Origin: Thalassobius vesicularis | GTDB lineage: Bacteria; Pseudomonadota; Alphaproteobacteria; Rhodobacterales; Rhodobacteraceae | Direction: 5' to 3' | Assembly (NCBI RefSeq): GCF_004799325.1 | Contig: NZ_SSMD01000005.1 | Coordinates: 1 to 64,000 of the forward strand | DNA length: 64,000 nt | Shown: in pieces, positions 53,082-61,501 of the stretch | Position numbering within the stretch: position 1 is the first letter of the stretch | Layout of the letters: every line of letters starts with the position of its first letter | Notes under the pieces: generated by a model | What the model was told of the DNA's origin: nothing | Database searches by the model: none | Seen by the model: the letters and a program-made list of their open reading frames with translations, nothing else | Position numbers and translations under genes: made by a program

Positions 53082-53513
53082 ATGGATGACCTGATGCAAC
53101 CCGGACAGCTGCTGGCGCGTGGCGTTTCCCGCCACCTGCTGGGCTATGGGTTCGTCTCGGTCGAGGAGTTCGTGCCCTCGCGCGGATTGCGGATCGACGT
53201 GATGGGCCTGGGCCCCAAGGGCGAGCTGTGGGTGATCGAGTGCAAGTCCAGCCGCGCCGATTTCCAGTCGGACAACAAGTGGCAGGGCTATCTGGAATGG
53301 GGTGACCGGTATTTCTGGGCGGTGGATTCCGAGTTCCCGACGGATTTGCTGCCGCAGGAAACCGGGCTGATCATCGCGGATCAGTACAGCGCCGAAATCA
53401 TTCGCATGGGGCCGGAAACAAAGGTGCCGGCGGCGCGGCGTAAGGTGCTGACGCACAAGTTCGCCACCCACGCCGCGCGGCGATTGCAGGCGTTTCGCGA
53501 TCCGCGGGTCTGA
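53082..53513 (+). CDS. mmcB: MmcB family DNA repair protein
   Basis: A 143-aa protein with a PD-(D/E)XK-like nuclease fold: VVEEF-like SVEEFVPSRGLRIDVMGLG, then ELWVIECKSSRADFQSDNKW, whose D...E-x-K residues form the expected active site. MmcB is a known SOS-induced mitomycin-resistance gene in Caulobacter. The SOS box directly upstream supports the call. It is convergent with the DUF6324-like gene; the two genes abut end to end. Confidence 0.92.
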   Translation: MDDLMQPGQLLARGVSRHLLGYGFVSVEEFVPSRGLRIDVMGLGPKGELWVIECKSSRADFQSDNKWQGYLEWGDRYFWAVDSEFPTDLLPQETGLIIADQYSAEIIRMGPETKVPAARRKVLTHKFATHAARRLQAFRDPRV

Positions 53514-53702
53514 TCAGCGTTTCATCGCGGCGGCGGCCTTTGCGGCGGCCAGAATTTCCTCGGCGATTTCCTCGGCCTCTTCAGGATCGAAGTCCATGGG
53601 GATCTCGATGCCCTTCGCCTCGATGAACAGGCGGACCATACCGTCGGTCGTGGGGCCGATCTGCAGGTTGGCTTCGATGTCGCGTTCGGTGTTGATGCCC
53701 AT
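53514..53702 (-). CDS. Small acidic protein, DUF6324-like
   Basis: 62 aa, MGINTERDIEANLQIGPTTD at the start, an acidic middle (MDFDPEEAEEIAEEI) and an Ala-rich helical end. It resembles a small rhodobacteral family (DUF6324) of unknown function. AAAGGAGGCCGACC before the ATG at 53702 is a strong ribosome site, which makes the gene credible. Confidence 0.75.
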   Translation of the reverse strand: MGINTERDIEANLQIGPTTDGMVRLFIEAKGIEIPMDFDPEEAEEIAEEILAAAKAAAAMKR

Positions 53703-53779
53703 GGTCGGCCTCCTTTGATCCTTTTCCAGCTAACTTTTCCGGGCTTGATTGGCAAGGCCCGCCTGCGCATGCTGTCACC

Positions 53780-54262
53780 ATGACGGAAATCACGCTACGA
53801 GATCTGGAAATCGGTGATGCGGGCTGGCTGATCGGCCAGCACGGGCTGCTTTATGCGCGCGACGAGGGGTTCGACGAGACCTTTGAGGCGACGGTGGCCG
53901 AGATTCTGGCCGCCTACATCCGCAACCGCGACCCGCAATTCGATCGGGCTTGGATCGCCGAGCAGGACGGGGAACAGCTGGGCAGCGTGTTTTGCGTCCG
54001 CAAGGACGACCAGACGGCCAAGTTGCGGCTTTTCCTGCTGTTGCCGCAAGCGCGGGGGCAGGGGCTGGGGCACCGTCTGCTGAGCGCCTGCATGGACTGG
54101 GCGCGGGCACGGGGCTACTCTCGGATGGAGCTGTGGACCCACGAAAGCCACCGCGCGGCCTGCGCCCTTTATGCGGCGCATGGCTGGGTGCTGGACAGTT
54201 CGGTTCCCACACGCAGTTTCGGCGTCGATGTGGTCGAACAGATGTGGAGCGTCACGCTCTGA
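53780..54262 (+). CDS. GNAT family N-acetyltransferase
   Basis: A 160-aa acetyl-CoA-dependent transferase. The acetyl-CoA motif A is LRLFLLLPQARGQGLGHRLLSACMDWARA (Q/R-x-x-G-x-G/A). The following SRMELWTHESHRAACALYAAHGWVL is motif B. The N-terminal LEIGDAGWLIGQHGLLYARDEGF is typical of a MarR-fused GNAT subgroup, here without the MarR part. The substrate is unknown. Confidence 0.9.
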   Translation: MTEITLRDLEIGDAGWLIGQHGLLYARDEGFDETFEATVAEILAAYIRNRDPQFDRAWIAEQDGEQLGSVFCVRKDDQTAKLRLFLLLPQARGQGLGHRLLSACMDWARARGYSRMELWTHESHRAACALYAAHGWVLDSSVPTRSFGVDVVEQMWSVTL

Positions 54263-54342
54263 TCCGGGATCGGAGGTTGTGACAGATTTCTGACCAAAGC
54301 CTCTTGCAATCCCAAACCGGGGGGGATAAATCGCCCACCAGT

Positions 54343-54419
54343 GCCGCCTTAGCTCAGTTGGTTAGAGCGCTGGATTGTGGATCCAGAGGTCCCCTGTTCA
54401 AGCCAGGGAGGCGGTACCA
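54343..54419 (+). tRNA. tRNA-His (GTG) without encoded G-1
   Basis: A 77-nt gene with CCA. Acceptor arms GCCGCCT and AGGCGGT pair with G1:U72; the discriminator is A73 (54416). The base before position 1 is T, so the near-universal G-1 is absent, as known in many alphaproteobacteria. The anticodon loop TTGTGGA gives GTG. Confidence 0.95.
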
Positions 54420-54428
54420 TCTTCCCCC

Positions 54429-54755
54429 TTATTGCTGCTCTAACGTGATCTCGCGCACCAGTTTGTTGGTGGCACGGCTGTAGATCAGGACGCGGTCATC
54501 CTCGGTGACGATGGCGTACCAGCTTTTGGTTTGGGTATAGGCCTCGGGCGTGGTGCCGGGGGGCAGGGTCAATACGGTCGGGAAGTCGGGCGGAGTCTGA
54601 CGGTAGCGGATGACAATCAGCACCACGATGGTTACAACGCCCGCAATCATGGTGACGGTCAGGATGGTGACCAGCACCTTCAGGAATTTCAACAGCGCCG
54701 GTTCGACCGGCTGAGGGGAATCGTCGATGTCTGACAACCGCTTGTCCTTTCGCAT
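54429..54755 (-). CDS. Small membrane protein, conserved hypothetical (DUF6476-like)
   Basis: 108 aa with one membrane helix (residues about 25-50, FLKVLVTILTVTMIAGVVTI) and a C-terminal extracytoplasmic domain (SWYAIVTEDDRVLIYSRATNKL). It resembles a rhodobacteral hypothetical family. Its first 29 nt overlap the divergent pseudouridine synthase start, so the two genes share 5' coding ends. Confidence 0.75.
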   Translation of the reverse strand: MRKDKRLSDIDDSPQPVEPALLKFLKVLVTILTVTMIAGVVTIVVLIVIRYRQTPPDFPTVLTLPPGTTPEAYTQTKSWYAIVTEDDRVLIYSRATNKLVREITLEQQ

Positions 54756-55752
54756 TCAGGCGGACCCGCCTGGGCGTCTTGATAAGGCGATTTCCCGCGA
54801 TGCGCCAGAAGAAGCCTCTCTGTCGCGCACGCGGCTGGCCAAGCTGATCGAAGCGGGCGAGGTCTGGCTGAACGGCGAGGTGGTCACAAACCCCAAGGGC
54901 AAAGTCGAAGAGGGTGACCTGATCGAGGTCATCGTCCCCGAGGCCGAGGAAAGCGATCTGATCCCCGAGGATATCCCACTGGTCATCGTCTACGAGGATG
55001 ACGACCTGATCGTGATCGACAAACCGGCGGGGATGGTGGTGCATCCGGCGCCAGGCTCGCCTACCGGGACGCTGGCAAATGCGCTGATGTTTCATTGCGG
55101 CGACAGCCTGTCCGGCGTGGGCGGCGAAAAGCGCCCCGGCATCGTGCACCGGATCGACAAGGACACCAGCGGCGTGCTTGTGGTGGCCAAGTCGGACAAG
55201 GCGCATCACGGGCTGGCAGCCCAGTTCAAGGCCCACACCGCCGAGCGGTATTACCAGGCGGTTTGCTACGGCGTGCCCGACGCCAACGATCCGCGTCTGC
55301 GTGGCGTGCGCGGCGTCAATTTCGAGCCGGGCAACATCATGAAGATCACCACTCATCTGGCGCGGCACAAATCCGACCGCCAGCGTCAGGCGGTGTATTT
55401 CGAGAATGGCCGCCACGCGGTGACCCGTGTCCGGATTGTAGAGCCGTTTGGGACGCCCCCTGTGGCCGCGCTGGTGGAATGTTGGCTGGAAACCGGGCGC
55501 ACCCACCAGATCCGCGTCCATATGGCCCATGCGGGGCATGCGCTGATCGGGGATCAGACCTATGGCGGGCGGCGCAAACTGGCGCAAAAGGCGCTGCCTG
55601 ACGCGGCGCTGGAGGCGGTGAAGGATTTTCCCCGTCAGGCGCTCCATGCGGCCGTGCTGGGGTTCGAACACCCCGTGACGGGCGAGCAGATGCGCTTTGA
55701 GGCGCCGATGCCGCAAGACATGCTGGATCTGCTTGCGGTGATGCGCGGCTAG
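54727..55752 (+). CDS. rluD: RluA family 23S rRNA pseudouridine synthase
   Basis: A 341-aa enzyme converting uridines in 23S rRNA helix 69 to pseudouridine. The N-terminal S4 domain (RLDKAISRDAPEEASLSRTRLAKLIEAGEV split by position) binds RNA. The catalytic Asp is in HRIDKDTSGVLVVAKSD. ETGRTHQIRVHMAHAGHALIGDQTYGG is the RluA/RluD core. Length and S4 domain favour RluD. The start overlaps a divergent gene by 29 nt; the stop overlaps the convergent gene by 4 nt. Confidence 0.92.
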   Translation: MSDNRLSFRIQADPPGRLDKAISRDAPEEASLSRTRLAKLIEAGEVWLNGEVVTNPKGKVEEGDLIEVIVPEAEESDLIPEDIPLVIVYEDDDLIVIDKPAGMVVHPAPGSPTGTLANALMFHCGDSLSGVGGEKRPGIVHRIDKDTSGVLVVAKSDKAHHGLAAQFKAHTAERYYQAVCYGVPDANDPRLRGVRGVNFEPGNIMKITTHLARHKSDRQRQAVYFENGRHAVTRVRIVEPFGTPPVAALVECWLETGRTHQIRVHMAHAGHALIGDQTYGGRRKLAQKALPDAALEAVKDFPRQALHAAVLGFEHPVTGEQMRFEAPMPQDMLDLLAVMRG

Positions 55753-56369
55753 GTCTGGCGTGGCGCCCAGATCAGCAGCCACAGCATCAGCGACACCTCG
55801 GCGATCACGGGCACCAGATAGGCGGGTTGCATCAGTGCGTTCACGTCTGGGGCGACGAACCGCGTGATGCTGCCAAATGCGTAGACCATCCCCGCAGCGC
55901 CCAGTGCCCAGCATATCCAGCGCGGCGCAAGCCCCCTCAGCAACCGCGCCATGATCAGCGTGTTCACGGCAAAGAACAGCAGCCCCAGATCGTATCCGGC
56001 GGCATGTCGTTCCAGCCAGGGCAGGGGATCGCCCTGCAGCGCCGCAAACAGCATCATCACGTTGCCCGCGATCACAGCGGCCTGCATCAGGCGAAACACC
56101 ATTGCCATCAGCGAAAGCTGCGGGTTCACAGCACGCAGCATCCTGAAAAATACCACGGCCAGCGCAATATCCAGAACCGCCATGCCCAGATCCGCCAAGA
56201 TCGATAGGCGGAACAGGGGCTCATGCGCCGCCAACGCAGATCGGGTCGCCTCAGGGTCGGACCAGGCAATCAGCGGACCGCGCAATCCAGCCTCGGCCCC
56301 GATCCCCAGCATGATGATCCCCAGATACAGCAGGCCCGCAAATCGGGCCGATGTGGTAAACTCTTTCAT
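55749..56369 (-). CDS. DUF4386 family membrane protein
   Basis: A 206-aa protein with six predicted membrane segments, matching DUF4386 (TSARFAGLLYLGIIMLGIGAE at the N-terminus, a later FRMLRAVNPQLSLMAMVFRLMQAAVI). Function unknown. The ATG at 56369 follows GGAGGCCCGAC; a longer frame to 56501 lacks membrane character. Confidence 0.85.
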   Translation of the reverse strand: MKEFTTSARFAGLLYLGIIMLGIGAEAGLRGPLIAWSDPEATRSALAAHEPLFRLSILADLGMAVLDIALAVVFFRMLRAVNPQLSLMAMVFRLMQAAVIAGNVMMLFAALQGDPLPWLERHAAGYDLGLLFFAVNTLIMARLLRGLAPRWICWALGAAGMVYAFGSITRFVAPDVNALMQPAYLVPVIAEVSLMLWLLIWAPRQT

Positions 56370-56531
56370 GTCGGGCCTCCGTTCGGCATCTTTATTGACC
56401 GCATGATCAAAAAAATCCATCTTCGCGTGCGAACTGCAACAAACAGCACATGCGCGTGAGCGCACTGTCACAACCCTCGTCCTGCGACGGAACGGACACA
56501 ATATTCCGTTAGTAAAGTGACGAACCCGGGG

Positions 56532-56560
56532 CTTGAAACGCTGCGCGACGTCTCCTATGT
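56532..56560 (+). promoter_or_regulatory. Sigma32-type (heat-shock) promoter of rpoH
   Basis: CTTGAA (56532-56537) and CCTATGT (56554-56560) fit the alphaproteobacterial heat-shock promoter form CTTG-N17/18-CYTATNT. The leader to the TTG start is about 30 nt. It implies autoregulation of rpoH. Confidence 0.65.
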
Positions 56561-56597
56561 GAATGTTAAGCCCCTAAACATTGGGAGGGACAAGAGC

Positions 56598-57491
56598 TTG
56601 AGCAACTACGCAAATCTTCCGGTGCCTTCGGCCGAGAACGGCCTGAACCGCTATCTGCAGGAAATCCGCAAGTTTCCGATGCTGGAGCCCGAAGAGGAAT
56701 ACATGCTGGCCAAACGCTGGGTCGAGCAAGAGGACACCGAGGCCGCTCACAAGATGGTCACCAGCCACCTGCGCCTGGCCGCCAAGATCGCGATGGGCTA
56801 TCGCGGCTACGGCCTTCCGCAATCTGAGGTGATCTCGGAAGCGAACGTTGGCCTGATGCAGGCGGTCAAACGCTTTGACCCGGAAAAAGGGTTCCGTCTG
56901 GCGACCTATGCGATGTGGTGGATCCGCGCCTCGATCCAGGAATACATCCTGCGCTCGTGGTCGCTGGTGAAGCTGGGCACCACCTCGGCACAGAAGAAAC
57001 TGTTCTTCAACCTGCGCAAGGCCAAGGCCCGCATCGGCGCGCTGGAGGAGGGCGACCTGCGCCCCGAAAATGTCGCCCGTATCGCCACCGATCTTGGCGT
57101 GACCGAGGACGAAGTGATCAGCATGAACCGCCGCCTGTCGGGCGGCGACGCATCGCTGAACGCGACGGTCGGGTCCGAGGACGGCTCGATGCAGTGGCAA
57201 GACTGGCTGGAGGACGAAGACGCCGACCAGGCCACCGCCTATGCCGAGCGCGACGAGATGGACGCCCGCCGCGAGTTGCTGGCCGAAGCCATGAGCGTGC
57301 TGAACGAGCGCGAGCGTGACATTCTGGTCCAGCGCCGTTTGGCCGAGGAAAACGTCACCCTCGAAGACCTTAGCACGCAGTATGACGTCAGCCGCGAACG
57401 CATCCGGCAGATCGAGGTGCGCGCATTCGAAAAGCTGCAAAAACGCATGCGCGAGCTTGCCTCCGAAAAGGGCATGCTCACCTCTGCCTGA
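56598..57491 (+). CDS. rpoH: RNA polymerase sigma factor RpoH (sigma32)
   Basis: A 297-aa heat-shock sigma factor. Region 2 contains GLNRYLQEIRKFPMLEPEEE, KMVTSHLRLAAKIAMGYRGYG and ATYAMWWIRASIQEYILRSW; the RpoH box QKKLFFNLRKAK follows. Region 4 has the helix-turn-helix TLEDLSTQYDVSRERIRQIE. I chose TTG at 56598, preceded by GGGAGGG with good spacing and giving the family N-terminus SNYANLPVPSAENGLNRYL. The frame is open to a GTG at 56517, but that would place the heat-shock promoter inside the gene. Confidence 0.95.
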   Translation: MSNYANLPVPSAENGLNRYLQEIRKFPMLEPEEEYMLAKRWVEQEDTEAAHKMVTSHLRLAAKIAMGYRGYGLPQSEVISEANVGLMQAVKRFDPEKGFRLATYAMWWIRASIQEYILRSWSLVKLGTTSAQKKLFFNLRKAKARIGALEEGDLRPENVARIATDLGVTEDEVISMNRRLSGGDASLNATVGSEDGSMQWQDWLEDEDADQATAYAERDEMDARRELLAEAMSVLNERERDILVQRRLAEENVTLEDLSTQYDVSRERIRQIEVRAFEKLQKRMRELASEKGMLTSA

Positions 57492-57495
57492 CCCA

Positions 57496-57517
57496 ACCGG
57501 CCCCACGCGGGGCCGGT
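57496..57517 (+). terminator. Hairpin after rpoH
   Basis: ACCGGCCCC pairs with GGGGCCGGT around four bases, 5 nt after the stop. Only a short T stretch follows (CCCATTTC). Confidence 0.65.
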
Positions 57518-57538
57518 CCCATTTCAAATAGGTGCATT

Positions 57539-57841
57539 ATGACCGACGAAGACAAACTCAGCGGCCGCATTCACGGCGAACAGTTCGAACCCGATCAGGG
57601 CGAGGGGATGCTGATGCGCATCGTCCACACCCTGCTTATTGGCGCTATGATGAGTGTCACGCAAACCATCCTGGGCGCGCTGACGCTGATCCAGATCATC
57701 ATCATGGCTTTGAACAAAGGCGCCCCGAACGAGAACCTCGCCAATTTCGGCACCGATCTGGGGGTCTGGATGGCCAAGGCCGTGCGTTACATGACTGCCG
57801 CCAGCAACGTCAAACCATGGCCTTGGACCGAGCTGGACTGA
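57539..57841 (+). CDS. DUF4389 domain-containing protein
   Basis: 100 aa with one or two hydrophobic segments (MLMRIVHTLLIGAMMSVTQT and LGALTLIQIIIMAL), matching DUF4389. Function unknown; probably membrane-associated. It follows rpoH by 47 nt. Confidence 0.85.
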   Translation: MTDEDKLSGRIHGEQFEPDQGEGMLMRIVHTLLIGAMMSVTQTILGALTLIQIIIMALNKGAPNENLANFGTDLGVWMAKAVRYMTAASNVKPWPWTELD

Positions 57842-57847
57842 CCTGTT

Positions 57848-57894
57848 TCTTTCTGACGCCAAATACTCTGGGGGTCTGGGGGTGAAACCCCCAG
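57848..57894 (-). repeat. Palindromic repeat copy E
   Basis: On the minus strand CTGGGGGT-TTC-ACCCCCAG is followed by ACCCCCAGAGTATTTGG and CGTCAGAAAGAAAC. The same module as copies C and D with a diverged head. It fills the gap between DUF4389 and the dipeptidase gene, which are convergent. Confidence 0.6.
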
Positions 57895-57912
57895 CCTCAG
57901 CCCTGTATCGCC

Positions 57913-59100
57913 TCACTCCAGCCGCGCGCGCAGCACCCGCAGCATGTTCTCACCCATGACCTTGCGGATCTGTCCCTCGCTCAGCCCGGCCGCCAACAAT
58001 TCACTGGTCAACGCCGGCAGCTCCGACGTGTCGAACGCCGTCTCCACCGAGCCATCGAAATCCGAGCCCAACGAGACGTGATCCTCGCCCACCGTCGCGA
58101 TCGCGGCGACGATCATCTTGGCGATGCCTTTCGGAGTGATCTCGTCACAGGCGACCTCGGCCCAATATCCCATCCCGATCACTCCACCGGTTCCGGCAAT
58201 CCGTTGCATCAACTCGTCGGGAATGTTGCGCTTGACCGGGCAATGGGCGTGGATGCCCGAGTGCGACAGCACGACCGGGATGTCCACCATATCCAGCACG
58301 TCGCGCACGACCTGCGGGCTGGAATGCGCCACGTCCAGGATCAGGCCGCGCTTTGCAACCTCTGCCACGACCTGACGGCCAAATTCGCTCAGCCCGTGAT
58401 TGCCTTCGCCATGCAGTGATCCGCCCAGTTCGTTGTCAAAGAAATGCTGCAACCCGATCAGCCGATAGCCCGCCGCCTGCAAGCGATCCAGGTTCTCCAG
58501 CTTGCCCTCCAACGGGTGCGCGCCTTCGATGCCTAGAATGCCGGCAACGACCTGTTCACCCTTGGCGCGGCGCGCCAGCACCTCGTCCAGATCGGCCTCG
58601 GAGGTGACGACTTTCAGATGATGCGGCTCCTTGGTGGCAAATCCGTGCAGCTTTTCGGCCTGATAAAGCGCGCGCTCCAGCAGGCTTTGCCACGTGCGGA
58701 TCGGCCAAAGCTGACCAAAGGCCAAAAGGGTAATGTTGTCGAACGCCTCAGCGCTGTTCTGGTCATAGTTCAAACCGGCGGGCGATTTCGTCACCGCGGT
58801 GAAAACCTGCACGGAAACGCCGCCCTCGCGCAGGCGCGGCAGGTCAACTTGGCCGTAGCTGCCGCGCTCGGTCAGATCACGTTTCCACAACAGGCTGTCG
58901 GCATGCCAGTCGCCTACGATCAGCGTGTCATGCAGGGCAGCCCCGTCAGAGGACACCGGATACGGGTCATGCGCGACGACGTTGTTCATGCGGCTTCCCG
59001 CGATGCCCGGCCCAAAAATCCAGAACCCGACTAGCCCCAGCCCCGCCAGAACGATGACGGCAAAGAGCAACCGCCCCAACCACTTACCAAAAGTCCTCAT
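57913..59100 (-). CDS. Membrane dipeptidase, peptidase family M19
   Basis: A 395-aa renal-dipeptidase-type metalloenzyme, anchored by one N-terminal helix (WLGRLLFAVIVLAGLGLVGF) with the active domain probably in the periplasm. Zinc ligands lie in DTLIVGDWHADSLL (HxD), the bridging Glu in GILGIEGAHPLEG, and His in VAHSSPQVV and LSHSGIHAHCPVKRN. ATG 59100 follows GAGGAGGGTGTC. It hydrolyses dipeptides; D-amino-acid or drug dipeptides are possible. Confidence 0.92.
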   Translation of the reverse strand: MRTFGKWLGRLLFAVIVLAGLGLVGFWIFGPGIAGSRMNNVVAHDPYPVSSDGAALHDTLIVGDWHADSLLWKRDLTERGSYGQVDLPRLREGGVSVQVFTAVTKSPAGLNYDQNSAEAFDNITLLAFGQLWPIRTWQSLLERALYQAEKLHGFATKEPHHLKVVTSEADLDEVLARRAKGEQVVAGILGIEGAHPLEGKLENLDRLQAAGYRLIGLQHFFDNELGGSLHGEGNHGLSEFGRQVVAEVAKRGLILDVAHSSPQVVRDVLDMVDIPVVLSHSGIHAHCPVKRNIPDELMQRIAGTGGVIGMGYWAEVACDEITPKGIAKMIVAAIATVGEDHVSLGSDFDGSVETAFDTSELPALTSELLAAGLSEGQIRKVMGENMLRVLRARLE

Positions 59101-59222
59101 GACACCCTCCTCGGTTTCGCAAACGGTACGCAATCGAGGATGATTCCCCCAAGCATGACGTGGCGCCGCTTGCGTCACTCGGCAATCGGTCTATCCTGAA
59201 CGGATATGCAGGGAGAGTGAAC

Positions 59223-59492
59223 ATGGCCGGAGGTTGGTCGCGCGACGGCGCTGTGAACGAACAGATCGAAGCCTCGATCGCCGATGAGTTGGCCCGACTG
59301 AAAGCCAAGCGTCAGCCTGTCGGCGAAAGCCTGACCCATTGCGCCGATTGCGAGGAGGAAATCCCGCAGGCCCGGCGTGTCGCGATCCCGGGCGTGAAAC
59401 TCTGCATCGACTGCCAGCAGGAGCGGGATGCAACGTACAAGCCCCGCGCGGGGATCAACCGGCGGGGCTCGAAGGACAGTCAGTTGAAGTAA
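59223..59492 (+). CDS. DksA/TraR family C4 zinc-finger protein
   Basis: An 89-aa short DksA-like protein (YbiI type). A helical N-terminus (IEASIADELARLKAKRQ) leads to the four-Cys zinc site HCADCEEEIPQARRVA ... KLCIDCQQERD. It lacks the long DksA coiled coil with its acidic tip, so ppGpp-linked transcription control is not assured. Confidence 0.9.
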   Translation: MAGGWSRDGAVNEQIEASIADELARLKAKRQPVGESLTHCADCEEEIPQARRVAIPGVKLCIDCQQERDATYKPRAGINRRGSKDSQLK

Positions 59493-59502
59493 GCGCGGCG
59501 GT

Positions 59503-59550
59503 ACAAAATTCTTTCAAAGAATTTTGTCCGGAATGTTTCAAAAATTCCGG
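59503..59550. terminator. Two adjacent palindromes between convergent genes
   Basis: ACAAAATTCTTT / AAAGAATTTTGT (59503-59527) and CCGGAAT / ATTCCGG (59528-59550) sit side by side in the 71-nt gap between the DksA-like and oligoendopeptidase genes. They could stop transcription from both sides. Confidence 0.6.
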
Positions 59551-59563
59551 GTCGCGCCTTTGA

Positions 59564-61384
59564 TCACTCTTCCATCGCTTCCAACTCGTCGATGAAGCCT
59601 TCGATCATCGACAGGCCCTTGTCCCAGAAGCTGGGGTCCGACGCATCCAGCCCGAACGGGGCCAGCAGTTCCTTGTGGTGCTTCGATCCGCCCGCTTTCA
59701 GCAGGTCGAAATACTTGTCCTGGAATCCGTCGGGCGCGGCCTCATAGGCGGCGTAGAGCGCGTTCACCAGCCCGTCGCCGAAGGCATAGGCGTAGACGTA
59801 AAAGGGCGAGTGCACGAAATGCGGGATATAGGCCCAGAAGGTTTCGTACCCGTCCATGAACTCGAACGACGGCCCCAGGCTTTCGGCCTGCACGGACATC
59901 CACAGATCGTTGATGTCCTCAGGCGTCAGCTCGCCTTGGCGGCGCGCGGCGTGCAGTTTGCATTCAAAGTCGTAGAACGCGATCTGGCGGACGACCGTGT
60001 TGATCATGTCCTCGACCTTACCGGCCAGCATCACCTTGCGCTCGGCCTTGGATTTGGCTTTTTCCAGCATCTTCCGGAAAGTCAGCATCTCGCCGAATAC
60101 CGAGGCGGTTTCCGCCAGCGTCAGAGGGGTCGAGGACAGCATTTCGCCCTGATCTGCGGCTAGAACCTGGTGGACACCGTGGCCCAGCTCGTGCGCCAGG
60201 GTCATCACGTCGCGCGGTTTGCCCAGGTAGTTGAGCATCACGTAGGGGTGCACCTCGGTCACGGTCGGATGCGCAAACGCACCCGGGGCCTTGCCGGGCT
60301 TCACGCCTGCGTCGATCCAGCCCTTGTCAAAGAACGGCTGCGCGATCTGCCCCATGCGTGGGTCAAAAGCGTTGTAGGCCTCCATCACGATGTCCTTGGC
60401 CGCGGTCCAGCCGACAACGCGGGTGTCCTCCATCGGCAGGGGCGCGTTGCGGTCCCAGACCTGCATCTTGTCCAGACCCAGCCATTTGCGCTTCAGCTCG
60501 TAATAGCGGTGCGACAGGCGCGGGTAGGCGGCGACAACGGCGTTGCGCAGAGCCTCGACCACTTCGGGCTCCACATCGTTGGACAGGTGGCGGCCGGTCT
60601 GGGCCGAGGGCATCTTGCGCCAGCGGTCGATGACCTCTTTTTCCTTGGCCTGCGTGTTGTGGACACGGGCAAAGGTCTTGATATTCGCGGCGAACACATC
60701 GGCCAGCTCGCGGGCCGCTGCCTCGCGTTTGGAGCGGTCCTGCTCGGTCAGCAGGTTCAGTGTGCCTTCGATGTTCAGTTCGTCGCCGTCCACCACGAAT
60801 TCCAGTCCGGCGATGGTTTCATCGAACAGCTTCTCCCACGCGTCCCCGACCACGCCCAGATCGTGCAGGAATTTTTCCATCTCGTCGGACAGCTGATAGG
60901 GCTTCATCGCGCGGATGCGGTCGAACACGGGCTTGTAGCGCGCCAGTTCGGCATTGGCGGCAAACATGGCGTCCAGCTTGGCGTCTTCCAGCCGGTTCAG
61001 TTCCAGCGTGAAGAACACCAGCGGGGTGGTGAAGTTGGTGATCTTTTCCTGACAATCGGACATGAATTTCGCCCGCGTCGCGTCCAGCGTCAGCTGGTAA
61101 TAGCGCAGGCCGGCAAAGGACATGACGCGCCCGGCCTTGGTGCTGATCATCTCGTTGCGCTTCACGCAAGCCAGCAGGCCCTCGGCGTCCAGCGTGTCCA
61201 GCTTGCCCTCGTAATCGGCGGCGAATGCGGCGCATTCGGTTTCCAGCCAGTCCAGATCGGCCTTGAGCTCCGGCGCATCCTCGGACGCATACAGATCGCT
61301 CAGATCCCATTCCGGCAGATCGCCCAGATCCTTGGAGCCGGACCCGGCATTGGCATCGCGCACGGGGAAGGGAAGCTGGAACAT
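59564..61384 (-). CDS. pepF: M3 family oligoendopeptidase F
   Basis: A 606-aa cytoplasmic zinc peptidase cutting short peptides. The zinc motif HExxH is in TLAHELGHGVHQVL (about residue 393). The third ligand Glu is in TPLTLAETASVFGE about 25 residues later. NEMISTKAGRVMSFAGLRYYQL and SPFYVYAYAFGDGLVNALY match the PepF family. It is read from ATG 61384. Confidence 0.94.
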   Translation of the reverse strand: MFQLPFPVRDANAGSGSKDLGDLPEWDLSDLYASEDAPELKADLDWLETECAAFAADYEGKLDTLDAEGLLACVKRNEMISTKAGRVMSFAGLRYYQLTLDATRAKFMSDCQEKITNFTTPLVFFTLELNRLEDAKLDAMFAANAELARYKPVFDRIRAMKPYQLSDEMEKFLHDLGVVGDAWEKLFDETIAGLEFVVDGDELNIEGTLNLLTEQDRSKREAAARELADVFAANIKTFARVHNTQAKEKEVIDRWRKMPSAQTGRHLSNDVEPEVVEALRNAVVAAYPRLSHRYYELKRKWLGLDKMQVWDRNAPLPMEDTRVVGWTAAKDIVMEAYNAFDPRMGQIAQPFFDKGWIDAGVKPGKAPGAFAHPTVTEVHPYVMLNYLGKPRDVMTLAHELGHGVHQVLAADQGEMLSSTPLTLAETASVFGEMLTFRKMLEKAKSKAERKVMLAGKVEDMINTVVRQIAFYDFECKLHAARRQGELTPEDINDLWMSVQAESLGPSFEFMDGYETFWAYIPHFVHSPFYVYAYAFGDGLVNALYAAYEAAPDGFQDKYFDLLKAGGSKHHKELLAPFGLDASDPSFWDKGLSMIEGFIDELEAMEE

Positions 61385-61501
61385 GAAACACCTCTTGGTT
61401 TGTCTGCCCGTCAGACATAGGCCCCCGTGTCGCCCGCCTCAAGTGCTTGTGCGCGCCACATGGGCGGTTAGAGTGGCGCCGAGCAACCAAGGAGGGGTGA
61501 G

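Noticed and set aside
56489-56510. GGAAC ... GTT resembling an EcfG (general stress) promoter upstream of rpoH
   Set aside because: The spacer is 14 bp; the EcfG consensus needs 16-17. The heat-shock-type promoter 25 nt downstream fits much better.
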